Below, piece after piece: positions 1 through 5,886 of a stretch of DNA of 5,886 nt (position 1 is the first letter of the stretch; the number at the start of each line of letters is the position of its first letter). This DNA comes from Lentisphaerota bacterium (GTDB lineage: Bacteria > Verrucomicrobiota > Kiritimatiellia > RFP12 > UBA3636). Below the pieces are notes generated by a model. The model saw nothing but the letters and a program-made list of their open reading frames with translations. It was not told where the DNA came from and did no database searches. A program made the position numbers and the translations under genes. Location of the stretch: NCBI GenBank assembly GCA_012514445.1, contig JAAZAI010000593.1, positions 1-5,886 of the forward strand, written 5' to 3'.

Positions 1-883
1 AACCCATTTCCGTGCACAAGGCCGACGCCGAACGCCTCATCGCCGCCCACACGGACAAGAAGGTCGTCTTCAGCGCGATGTTCAACCAGCGCACCGACCC
101 CCACTACATCAAGCTGCGCGAGATCATCGCCGGCGGCGAACTGGGCGAGATCACCCGCGTGAACTGGATCGTCACGGACTGGTTCCGCCCGCAGGCCTAC
201 TACGACAACGGCGGCTGGCGCGCCACCTGGAAGGGCGAGGGCGGCGGCGTGCTGCTCAACCAGTGCCCGCACAATCTCGACCTCATGCAGTGGCTCTTCG
301 GCATGCCAAGCGCGGTTCGCGCCTACTGCAAAATCGGCAAGTACCACAAGATCGAGGTCGAGGACGCCGTGACCGCCTACCTCGAATACCCGAACGGCGC
401 GACCGGGGTCTTCATCACCACCACGGGCGAAGCGCCGGGCACCAACCGCCTCGAGGTCTGCGGCGAAAACGGTCGCATCATCGTCGAGGGCGGCAAGCTC
501 ACCTGGCTGCGCAACACGGTCGGCCAGAGCCAGTTCCTCAAGACCACGAAGGGTCTGTTCTCGCGGCCCGAGACGTGGACGATCGACATCCCCTGCAAGG
601 ACAGCGGCCCGCAGCACCAGGGCATCCTGCAAAACTTCACCAACGCCATCCTCCATGGTGAGAAGCTCGTCGCCCCGGCCGAGGAGGCATCAAATCCGTC
701 GAACTCGCCAACGCGATGCTCTACTCCTCCTTCAAGAACGTCACCGTCGAGCTGCCCCTCAGCCCGAAGGCCTACGAAACGCACCTCAAGAAGCTGATCG
801 CCTCGTCGAAGCCCGTCAAGAAGGCCAAGACGCCCGCCAAAATTGCGGAAGACATGTCCGCATCGTTCGGAATCAAGGCCTAG
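1..883 (+). CDS. Gfo/Idh/MocA-family NAD(P)-dependent oxidoreductase, 5'-partial and frameshifted
   Basis: This is the C-terminal three quarters of a cytoplasmic sugar or cyclitol dehydrogenase of the Gfo/Idh/MocA family, which oxidises or reduces a sugar hydroxyl/keto group with NAD(P). The visible frame opens with PISVHKADAERL, which follows the EKP cofactor-loop motif cut by the window edge (the first two bases, AA, fit the last two of a Lys codon). The substrate-domain motif GGGVLLNQCPHNLD lies at 234-281, with the likely catalytic His at 270-272. About 293 residues are visible once the frame is corrected. The family is usually 350-400 residues, so most of the Rossmann domain lies off-window. 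The first frame runs well to Glu-Glu at 681-686, then turns to Ser/Pro/Arg-rich nonsense ending at 797. Restoring one G gives a sensible continuation (GIKSVELANAMLYSSFKNV) to the TAG at 881-883. The C-terminus is Lys-rich. The substrate is unknown. The family call is firm; whether the gene is intact is not. Confidence 0.9.
684..690 (+). other. Apparent single-base deletion (frameshift) in the oxidoreductase gene
   Basis: The bases read GAGGCAT where the conserved frame would need GAG GGC ATC. Adding one G to the GG at 686-687 joins the frame ending in PAEE to a second frame encoding GIKSVELANAMLYSSF, the usual C-terminal alpha-helix and strand of this family, and carries it to the stop at 881-883. 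Without the extra base, translation leaves the family sequence and ends at 797. A lost G in a G-run is a common sequencing or assembly error; a true inactivating mutation is the alternative. Confidence 0.85.
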
Positions 884-887
884 CCGC

Positions 888-893
888 AGGAGA
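888..893 (+). promoter_or_regulatory. Ribosome binding site of the isomerase gene
   Basis: AGGAGA lies 8 bases before the ATG at 902. It decides for 902 over a second ATG at 908, which would sit 14 bases away. It lies wholly in the 18-base gap after the oxidoreductase stop. Confidence 0.8.
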
Positions 894-901
894 AACACGC
901 C

Positions 902-1774
902 ATGTACATGACCGGATTCGCAGACGAAGCCGCCAAGGGCATCGACGGCCAAATCAAAGCCACGCTCGAGCTCGGCTGGCGCAACATCGAGTCGCGCGCC
1001 GTCGACGGGGTCAACATCCACGACCTTGACGACGCGGCCTTCGACATCGTCTACGGCAAGCTGCAGGACGCCGGCATCTCGGTGAACTGCTTCGGCTCCA
1101 CAATCGCCAACTGGGCCAAGCACGTCAACCAGCCGATGGACGCCGATCTCGCCTCGCTCCGTCGCGCCATCCCCCGGATGCAGCGCCTGGGCACGAAGCT
1201 CATTCGCATCATGAGCTACGCCGTGCTCCCCGACCGCTCGCCCGAGGACCAGATGAAGGAGGAACGCTTCAGCCGCGTCCGCACGATCACGCAGATGCTC
1301 CTCGACGCCGGCATCCAGCCCGTCCACGAGAACTGCATGAACTACGGCGGCATGGGCTGGAGCTACACGCTCGCGCTCCTCGACAACGTCCCCGGCCTCA
1401 AGCTCGTCTTCGACACCGGCAACCCCGTCTTCACCGACGACCGCACCAAGCCGGCGCCCTTCCCCAAGCAGTCCGCCTGGGAGTTCTACAGCAACGTCAA
1501 GGACCACGTCGTCTACATCCACATCAAGGACGGGATCTGGGACGGCCAGAAGGCCAACTACACGTATCCCGGGCTCGGCGAAGGCGACGTCCGCAGAATC
1601 GTCGAAGACGCCCTGCGCTCCGGCTACGACGGCGGCATCTCCATCGAGCCGCACATCGGCGCCGTCTTCCACGACGACACCGTCAAGACCGACGACGACC
1701 GCCGCTACGCGATGTACGTCGAATACGGCCGGCGCATGGAGGCGATGATCGCCGACATCCGCAAGGCTCTCTGA
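902..1774 (+). CDS. Sugar phosphate isomerase/epimerase, xylose isomerase-like TIM barrel
   Basis: This is a 290-residue cytoplasmic protein of the AP-endonuclease-2/xylose-isomerase-like TIM-barrel superfamily, which includes IolE, IolI, tagatose/psicose 3-epimerases and hydroxypyruvate isomerase. Its length is normal for the family, and there is no signal peptide or membrane segment. The expected metal-site residues can be placed at barrel strand ends: Glu143 (VHENC), Asp171 (LVFDTGN), His207 (VYIHIKD) and Glu249 (ISIEPH). Gly-rich loops follow (YPGLGEGDV, 222-230). Family members bind a divalent metal and move a keto group or epimerise a ketose through an enediolate. The 18-base gap to the oxidoreductase and 11-base gap to rfbD suggest one transcript. 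Pairing with a Gfo/Idh/MocA dehydrogenase suggests action on an oxidised sugar or inositol derivative. The exact substrate cannot be read from sequence; a keto-sugar dehydratase or lyase role is possible. Confidence 0.88.
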   Translation: MYMTGFADEAAKGIDGQIKATLELGWRNIESRAVDGVNIHDLDDAAFDIVYGKLQDAGISVNCFGSTIANWAKHVNQPMDADLASLRRAIPRMQRLGTKLIRIMSYAVLPDRSPEDQMKEERFSRVRTITQMLLDAGIQPVHENCMNYGGMGWSYTLALLDNVPGLKLVFDTGNPVFTDDRTKPAPFPKQSAWEFYSNVKDHVVYIHIKDGIWDGQKANYTYPGLGEGDVRRIVEDALRSGYDGGISIEPHIGAVFHDDTVKTDDDRRYAMYVEYGRRMEAMIADIRKAL

Positions 1775-1777
1775 GGA
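1773..1777 (+). promoter_or_regulatory. Ribosome binding site of rfbD, overlapping the upstream stop codon
   Basis: GAGGA begins inside the TGA stop (1772-1774) of the isomerase gene and lies 8 bases before the GTG at 1786. This arrangement allows the same ribosome to reinitiate, so the two genes are probably translationally linked. It supports GTG as the true start. Confidence 0.75.
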
Positions 1778-1785
1778 ACATCCCC

Positions 1786-2667
1786 GTGTCGCGAATCCTG
1801 ATCGCCGGGTGCAACGGCCAGCTTGGCCACGACTGCGTCGCGACGCTCGCCGCGCACGAGATCCTCGCGCTCGACGTCCCGCGGATCGACATCACCTCCG
1901 CGGCCTCCGTCCGATCCCATCTGGCGGACTTCCACCCCGACGCCGTCGTCAACTGCGCCGCCTACACCGCCGTCGACAAGGCGGAATCCGACGCCGCGCT
2001 CTGCCGCGCCGTCAACGCGGAGGGCCCGCGCGTCCTCGCCGAAGCGTGCCGCGAATCCGGCGCCTATCTCGTGCACGTCTCCACGGACTACGTCTTCGAC
2101 GGTCGGCGCGAGCCGCCACGCCCCTGGCTCGAAACGGACACCCCTGGCCCCGCGACGGTGTACGGGCAGACCAAGCTCGAGGGCGAGCAGGCCATCGCCG
2201 CCTCCGGATGCCGCCACGCGATCCTGCGCACGGCCTGGCTCTACGGCGCGCATGGGAAGAACTTCCCCAAGACGATGCTCCGCCTCGCCCTCGCCAATCC
2301 CGAGAAGCCGTTGCGCGTCGTGGCCGACCAGTTCGGCTGCCCGACCTGGTCGGACCGCCTCGCGCGCCAGATCAAGACGCTCGTCGAGCAGCCGGAGCCG
2401 CCGCAGGGACTCTTCCACGCCGTCGCCCTCGGCCACACCACGTGGCACGGGTTCGCCTCGGAGTTTCTCCGCCTCATGGACGTGCCGCACACGATCGTCC
2501 CCTGCTCCACCGCCGAGTATCCGACGCCGGCGAAGCGGCCGGCGAACTCGATCCTCGAGGACGCCGCCCTCGCCGCCCTCGGCCTCTGCGTCATGGACGA
2601 CTGGCGCGCCGCGCTCGCGGCGTACGTCGCCGCCCACCGCGACGCGCTCCTCGCCGAAGCCCGCTAG
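1786..2667 (+). CDS. rfbD: dTDP-4-dehydrorhamnose reductase (RmlD/RfbD)
   Basis: This enzyme catalyses the last step of dTDP-L-rhamnose synthesis, NAD(P)H-dependent reduction of dTDP-4-dehydro-L-rhamnose, and so supplies rhamnose for surface polysaccharide or glycan. The 293-residue product has the full extended-SDR layout: a nucleotide-binding GCNGQLG at 8-14, NCAAYTAVDKAE at 56-67, STDYVFDG at 99-106, the catalytic YGQTK pair Tyr126/Lys130, LRTAWLYG at 147-154, VVADQFGCPT at 178-187 and the C-terminal substrate-domain signature RPANS at 251-255. Its length matches the family (about 285-300). It starts at GTG 1786, chosen because GAGGA lies 8 bases upstream and the Rossmann strand begins at residue 3. 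The stop overlaps the stop of the convergent glgA. No rmlA, rmlB or rmlC is present in the window, so the rest of the pathway must lie elsewhere. A related nucleotide-sugar 4-keto reductase is possible but less likely given the complete motif set. Confidence 0.92.
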   Translation: MSRILIAGCNGQLGHDCVATLAAHEILALDVPRIDITSAASVRSHLADFHPDAVVNCAAYTAVDKAESDAALCRAVNAEGPRVLAEACRESGAYLVHVSTDYVFDGRREPPRPWLETDTPGPATVYGQTKLEGEQAIAASGCRHAILRTAWLYGAHGKNFPKTMLRLALANPEKPLRVVADQFGCPTWSDRLARQIKTLVEQPEPPQGLFHAVALGHTTWHGFASEFLRLMDVPHTIVPCSTAEYPTPAKRPANSILEDAALAALGLCVMDDWRAALAAYVAAHRDALLAEAR

Positions 2668-2680
2668 ACGATCAGCGGGC
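2659..2680. terminator. Possible bidirectional terminator hairpin across two overlapping stop codons
   Basis: A perfect 7-bp inverted repeat (GCCCGCT at 2659-2665, AGCGGGC at 2674-2680) encloses an 8-base loop. It contains the stop codons of both convergent genes and the last codons of glgA. It is symmetrical, so either transcript could fold. No T-run follows on either strand, so it is not a classic intrinsic terminator. It may be an aid to termination or a chance product of GC-rich coding sequence. Confidence 0.35.
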
Positions 2681-4193
2681 GGTGGAGCATGTGTTCGTAC
2701 ATCTCCATGTACGCCTTGGCGCAGACCTGGTGGGTGAAGCGATTCGCGCTCTCCAGCATGATCCGCGAAATCTGCGCGGCGCGATCCTCGGCGGGCAGCG
2801 CGTGGAAGCGCATCGCCTCGTCGATGCCCCAGGCAAGGGCGGCGGCGGCGTCGTGCTTGAAGGCGAAGCCGTTTCCGCGGCCGGCGGCCACGTCGAGGTG
2901 ATCCACGGTGTCGTGGAGCCCGCCCGTGTCGTGCACGATCGGAAGCGAGCCGTAGAGGACGCCGACCATCTGCGGGAGGCCGCAGGGCTCGAAGCGCGAG
3001 GGCATGAGGACGAAATCCGAGCCCGCGTAGCCGAGGCGGGAGAGCGACTCGTCGAAGCTGGCCACCGCAACACGCCCGTGGATGTTGTGGAAGTTGACGA
3101 TGTCGTTGAAGACGCGCTGGTAGTCGCCGTTGGCGACGAAGACGACCTGCAGCTTCCGATCCCAGTACTTCGCGACGGTGCGGTAGAGGATCTCGGCGAG
3201 GAGCTGGCATCCCTTCTGGACGGGATCGAGGCGCGAGGGCCAGAAGAGGATGGGCGCGGCGTCGTCCACCTCGAGCGAGAGACGCTCCTGGAGTTCTCGC
3301 TTGGCGGCGCGGCGTCCGACGACGTGCGTGGCGGCATCGTAGCGCACCGGAAGAGCGTCGTCGACGGCCGGATTGTAGTTGGCGTCCGGCGCGTTGAGAA
3401 TGCCCTCGGCGCAGCCGGCGGCGAACTTGCCGCGCATCTCCTGGCGGATCTGGGGCGGGACGAAGTCGTGCATGCCCTCGACGATCTCGCGCAGGAAGGT
3501 GGGGCTCACGGTGTTGATGTAGTGGGAGGCGAAGATGCCGCTGGCGAGCAGGTCGACGCGGTTGGACGCGCGCGTCTCCTCGTAGTTCCAGGGCGGCCGC
3601 ATGAAGTAGAGCTGCTGCCAGAACTCGGCGGCGTCGATGCCCGTGTTCTCGATGCGCTCCAGCGTGACTTCCTGCGTATGGATGTTGTGGACGGTGAACA
3701 GGCACGGGATGCCCAGACGGCGAGCGGCGGCGGGGACGAGCCCGGTCATCCAGTCGTTGCAGTGGATGAGGTCGGGCTGGACGGCGGGGATGATGTTGTT
3801 GATCACCTCGCGCTGGAACGCGAGAGCCAGCTTGGGATTGTCCTCGCTGTACGAGCTGTACACCGTGTCCCGGTAGTAGAACATGCGGTCCTGCGCGAGG
3901 TGGATGCGCGAGTCCGGCAGCTTGGCCTTGTAGCGCTTGAGCTCGCTGTCGATGAGGCTGCCGACGTCCATGTGAAACATCTTGCGATAGTGCGGCAGCG
4001 CGACGTGGACGTCCGCGCCCTCCTCGAAGAGCGCGCTCACGAGCGAAGCCGACACGTCCGCCATGCCGCCGGCCTTGGCGGACATGCGGTTGGCCATGTT
4101 GCCCATGCCGGGCGGCAGATAGGTTATCTCCGGCGTGACGACGAGGATGCGCGGCGAACCGCCGTGCATCGTGCCTTTGCGCTTCAGTGCCAT
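2664..4193 (-). CDS. glgA: Glycogen/starch synthase, GT5 family
   Basis: This cytoplasmic glucosyltransferase adds glucose from a nucleotide sugar (ADP-glucose in most bacteria) to the non-reducing end of alpha-1,4-glucan. The product is 509 residues, slightly above the usual 470-490. GT-B landmarks run in order: first strand ILVVTPE (16-22), sugar-nucleotide loop KAGGMADVSASL (40-51), HCNDWMTGL (144-152), FTVHNIHTQE (166-175), NTVSPTFLREI (227-237), SRLDPVQKG (320-328), the GT5 signature PSRFEPCGLPQM (398-409) with Glu402 and Cys404, and TGGLHDTV (423-430). The start at ATG 4193 is chosen for its AAAGGAGG 6 bases upstream; extension to 4247 has no such site. Oddities are about 12 extra residues before Lys40, Asn146 where E. 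coli GlgA has the His of HDW, NAPD in place of the usual NGID, and one extra residue between Arg321 and Lys327. It follows glgP, presumably in one operon. The GT5 assignment is firm; donor preference is inferred. Confidence 0.93.
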   Translation of the reverse strand: MALKRKGTMHGGSPRILVVTPEITYLPPGMGNMANRMSAKAGGMADVSASLVSALFEEGADVHVALPHYRKMFHMDVGSLIDSELKRYKAKLPDSRIHLAQDRMFYYRDTVYSSYSEDNPKLALAFQREVINNIIPAVQPDLIHCNDWMTGLVPAAARRLGIPCLFTVHNIHTQEVTLERIENTGIDAAEFWQQLYFMRPPWNYEETRASNRVDLLASGIFASHYINTVSPTFLREIVEGMHDFVPPQIRQEMRGKFAAGCAEGILNAPDANYNPAVDDALPVRYDAATHVVGRRAAKRELQERLSLEVDDAAPILFWPSRLDPVQKGCQLLAEILYRTVAKYWDRKLQVVFVANGDYQRVFNDIVNFHNIHGRVAVASFDESLSRLGYAGSDFVLMPSRFEPCGLPQMVGVLYGSLPIVHDTGGLHDTVDHLDVAAGRGNGFAFKHDAAAALAWGIDEAMRFHALPAEDRAAQISRIMLESANRFTHQVCAKAYMEMYEHMLHRPLIV

Positions 4194-4272
4194 GGCTTGC
4201 CTCCTTTCGCGGCATCGATGGGGGTTGCCGCGGACCCCTGCGCCCACGAGGCGCGTCCGCCGTCCGGCGCCC
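4194..4272 (-). other. Intergenic gap between glgP and glgA
   Basis: These 79 bases separate the glgP stop from the glgA start. Apart from the glgA ribosome binding site they hold only GC-rich sequence and a weak 5-bp inverted repeat (4221-4225 with 4234-4238) that no T-run follows. I see no convincing promoter boxes or terminator, which favours read-through from glgP into glgA. Confidence 0.5.
4200..4207 (-). promoter_or_regulatory. Strong ribosome binding site of glgA
   Basis: Read on the minus strand, AAAGGAGG ends 6 bases before the ATG at 4193. It is close to the ideal anti-16S complement and fixes the glgA start, against an in-frame upstream ATG at 4247 and an internal ATG at 4169. Confidence 0.85.
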
Positions 4273-5886
4273 CTAGTTGTCGAGCACGGCCCAGGTCATG
4301 TATCCGGGCATCGTGTTGCGAAGCCGCCCGTCGCGCGGGGAGACCCGCGCGGTGAAGCCAAACGCCCCGGGGGCCTCGCACGTCACCGTCGCCGCATAGA
4401 GATAGTCGCCGCCGCCGAGCTTCTTCTGGACGGTCATCTCGACGCCGCGGCCCGCGCCGACATTCGCCGCGTGGTCGAGCCGCCCCGAGAAGAACTCCAC
4501 CACGACCTCCTCCGGCGCGATGTCGCCCAGATGCACCTTGGCGGAGACCCTGAAGTCGTCGCCGACGAAGGTCCGGGCCATGTCGCGGTCCGGCTGCGGG
4601 AAGGCGATGGCGACGCCGGGCCATTTCGCGACCAGCGCGTCGTCCCGCGCGACGTCGCCGCGGAGCACGCCGAAGCCGTCGGCGCCGAGCGCGGCGAACG
4701 CCTCCATCGCGGGGGCGTAGGAGCCTGCGAAGTAGTCGGAGACCATGCGGGTGCTGGAGAAGCGGTTGAGGCTCATCTTGATCGAAGCCTTCATCATGGC
4801 GATCCAGCGCATGGGCAGTTCGCCGTGGGGGCGGTCGTAGAACGCCGGCACGATCTCGGACTCGAGGAGGTTGTAGAGCGCCTGGGCGTCGGACTGGTCC
4901 TGCTGCTCGGGGCTGGGGAATTCGGTCCCGTCGCCGATGGCCCAGCCGCACTGGGGATCGTAGCCCTCGGGCCACCAGCCGTCGAGCGTGGAGACGTGGA
5001 TGGCGCCGTTGATGCAGGCCTTCATGCCCGAGGTGCCGGAGGCCTCGTTCGGGCGGCGCGGCGTGTTGAGCCACACGTCCACGCCCCGGACGAGCCGGCG
5101 GGCGATGCGCATGTTGTAGTTCTCGAGGAAGATGACGCGGCTGCGGATGGCGGGGTCCTTCGTGAACTCGGCGATGCGCTGCACGAGGTGCTTGCCGTCG
5201 CCGTCCGCCGGGTGCGCCTTGCCCGCGAAGATGATCTGCACGGGGCGCGCGGGGTTGAGCAGGATCTTCTTGAGCCGCTCCAGGTCGGAGAGGATCAGCG
5301 TGGCGCGCTTGTAGGTGGCGAAGCGCCGCGCGAAGCCGATCGTCAACGCGTCCTTGTCCAGCACGTTGCGCAGCGAGGCGAGCTCCTCGAACGAGGCATT
5401 GCGCTTCATGCCGGCGCGCTCCAGGTTCTCGCGCGCCGTTCGGACGAGATGTGCGCGCGACGCCTCGTGGACGCGCCAGAGATCCTCGTCGCGGATGTGG
5501 TCGATCTTGTCGATCTGACTCTCGGTCATCGGCTTCACGTCCCAGTCCGGGCCGAGAACGCTCGAGTAGAGGATGCTGTTGTCCGTGGCGATCCACGTCG
5601 GCACGTGGATGCCGTTGGTGATGTGGCCGATGGGCACCTCGTCGACGGGGAACGCGGGCCAGAGGTGCTTCCACATGTCGCGTTCGACGATGCCGTGCAG
5701 CTTCGCCACGCCGTTGTTGTAGGCCGAACAGTTGAGCCCGAGGATGGTCATCGACAGCTCGTGCGAATGCGTGTCGCCCGGGGCGCGACCGAGCGAGACG
5801 GCGAAGTTCGCGGGGACGCCGCCCTCCGCCTCGATCGCGTCCAGATGCGGTTTGAGCAGCCCGAGGTCGAACGTCTCGTTGCCGGC
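4273..5886 (-). CDS. glgP: Alpha-glucan (glycogen/maltodextrin) phosphorylase, GT35, 5'-partial
   Basis: This PLP-dependent enzyme cleaves alpha-1,4-glucan with phosphate to give glucose-1-phosphate in the cytoplasm. The frame is open to the right edge, so 537 residues of the C-terminal part are visible. Related enzymes with this C-terminal layout run to about 800-850 residues, so roughly 300 N-terminal residues are missing. The edge begins AGNETFDLGLL, and in-frame ATG 5751 lies inside conserved family sequence, so it is not the start. Landmarks in visible numbering are NGVAKLHG (58-65), GHITNGIHVPTW (87-98), GFARRFATYKRATL (184-197), FAGKAHPAD (220-228) and EASGTSGMKACINGA (281-295). Lys289 (codon 5020-5022) is the expected Schiff-base lysine for PLP. 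DGWWPEGY follows at 302-309. The last 100 or so residues (about 4273-4580) form a predicted beta domain (VHLGDIAPEEVVVEF; FTARVSP) found in long bacterial phosphorylases. It precedes glgA by 79 bases. Confidence 0.95.
   Translation of the reverse strand, partial: AGNETFDLGLLKPHLDAIEAEGGVPANFAVSLGRAPGDTHSHELSMTILGLNCSAYNNGVAKLHGIVERDMWKHLWPAFPVDEVPIGHITNGIHVPTWIATDNSILYSSVLGPDWDVKPMTESQIDKIDHIRDEDLWRVHEASRAHLVRTARENLERAGMKRNASFEELASLRNVLDKDALTIGFARRFATYKRATLILSDLERLKKILLNPARPVQIIFAGKAHPADGDGKHLVQRIAEFTKDPAIRSRVIFLENYNMRIARRLVRGVDVWLNTPRRPNEASGTSGMKACINGAIHVSTLDGWWPEGYDPQCGWAIGDGTEFPSPEQQDQSDAQALYNLLESEIVPAFYDRPHGELPMRWIAMMKASIKMSLNRFSSTRMVSDYFAGSYAPAMEAFAALGADGFGVLRGDVARDDALVAKWPGVAIAFPQPDRDMARTFVGDDFRVSAKVHLGDIAPEEVVVEFFSGRLDHAANVGAGRGVEMTVQKKLGGGDYLYAATVTCEAPGAFGFTARVSPRDGRLRNTMPGYMTWAVLDN

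Noticed and set aside
12..14. GTG as the start of the oxidoreductase
   Set aside because: It sits just after the expected EKP cofactor motif, and the frame is open to the left edge, so the true start lies outside the window.
684..700. Programmed ribosomal frameshift in the oxidoreductase
   Set aside because: No slippery heptamer or downstream pseudoknot was evident, and this family has no known need for recoding. A lost G is the simpler reading.
377..1672. Minus-strand open frame of about 431 codons opposite the oxidoreductase and isomerase
   Set aside because: It is Val/Asp/Gly-rich and mirrors GC-rich third positions of the real genes; no motif or ribosome binding site supports it.
1705..4215. 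Very long minus-strand open frame (about 836 codons)
   Set aside because: It is out of frame with glgA and antisense to rfbD and the isomerase, with low-complexity Arg-rich sequence and no recognisable domain.
4221..4238. GGGGT/ACCCC inverted repeat between glgP and glgA as a terminator
   Set aside because: The stem is only 5 bp with an 8-base loop and no T-run, and it lies just before a strong ribosome binding site of a same-direction gene.
1809..4355. Very long plus-strand open frame (about 848 codons) spanning rfbD and the glgA region
   Set aside because: Its translation is Arg/Ala/Gly/Pro-rich without family motifs, and it lies out of frame over rfbD and antisense to glgA, both of which carry complete conserved motifs. 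It is a product of high GC codon use.
5749..5751. ATG at 5751 as the start of glgP
   Set aside because: The 45 codons between it and the right edge continue in frame with conserved phosphorylase sequence (AGNETFD), so the gene enters from beyond the window.

Overview
The window is GC-rich bacterial chromosome, densely coded, with five genes in two convergent groups. The plus-strand group (1-2667) holds the 3' part of a Gfo/Idh/MocA-family oxidoreductase, a TIM-barrel sugar-phosphate isomerase/epimerase and a dTDP-4-dehydrorhamnose reductase (rfbD/rmlD). The minus-strand group (2664-5886), read right to left, holds an alpha-glucan phosphorylase (glgP, 5' end beyond the right edge) followed by a GT5 glycogen synthase (glgA). 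No RNA gene, mobile element, CRISPR array or long repeat was seen, and no gene-free stretch exceeds 80 bases.

On the plus strand the spacing is tight: 18 bases between the oxidoreductase and the isomerase, and 11 bases before rfbD, whose ribosome binding site overlaps the isomerase stop. They are probably co-transcribed from a promoter left of the window. The oxidoreductase and isomerase form a pair typical of sugar or cyclitol catabolism. rfbD, a nucleotide-sugar gene for cell-surface polysaccharide, looks like a passenger with an unrelated role. The oxidoreductase carries an apparent one-base deletion near 687 that separates the last 64 residues from the rest.

On the minus strand the two enzymes are the degradative and synthetic sides of storage glucan metabolism. 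GlgP releases glucose-1-phosphate from alpha-1,4-glucan, and GlgA extends glucan from a sugar nucleotide, presumably ADP-glucose. A 79-base gap with a strong Shine-Dalgarno sequence separates them. The two groups meet tail to tail at 2664-2667, where a single CTAG supplies both stop codons inside a perfect 7-bp inverted repeat.

The organism cannot be fixed from the sequence alone. High GC, the Gfo/Idh/MocA plus TIM-barrel pair and the style of the glucan enzymes would suit the PVC group (Verrucomicrobiota/Kiritimatiellota-like), but this is a low-confidence inference. I found no convincing undescribed system. The points most worth a second look are the frameshift, the shared-stop hairpin and the atypical active-site surroundings of GlgA.
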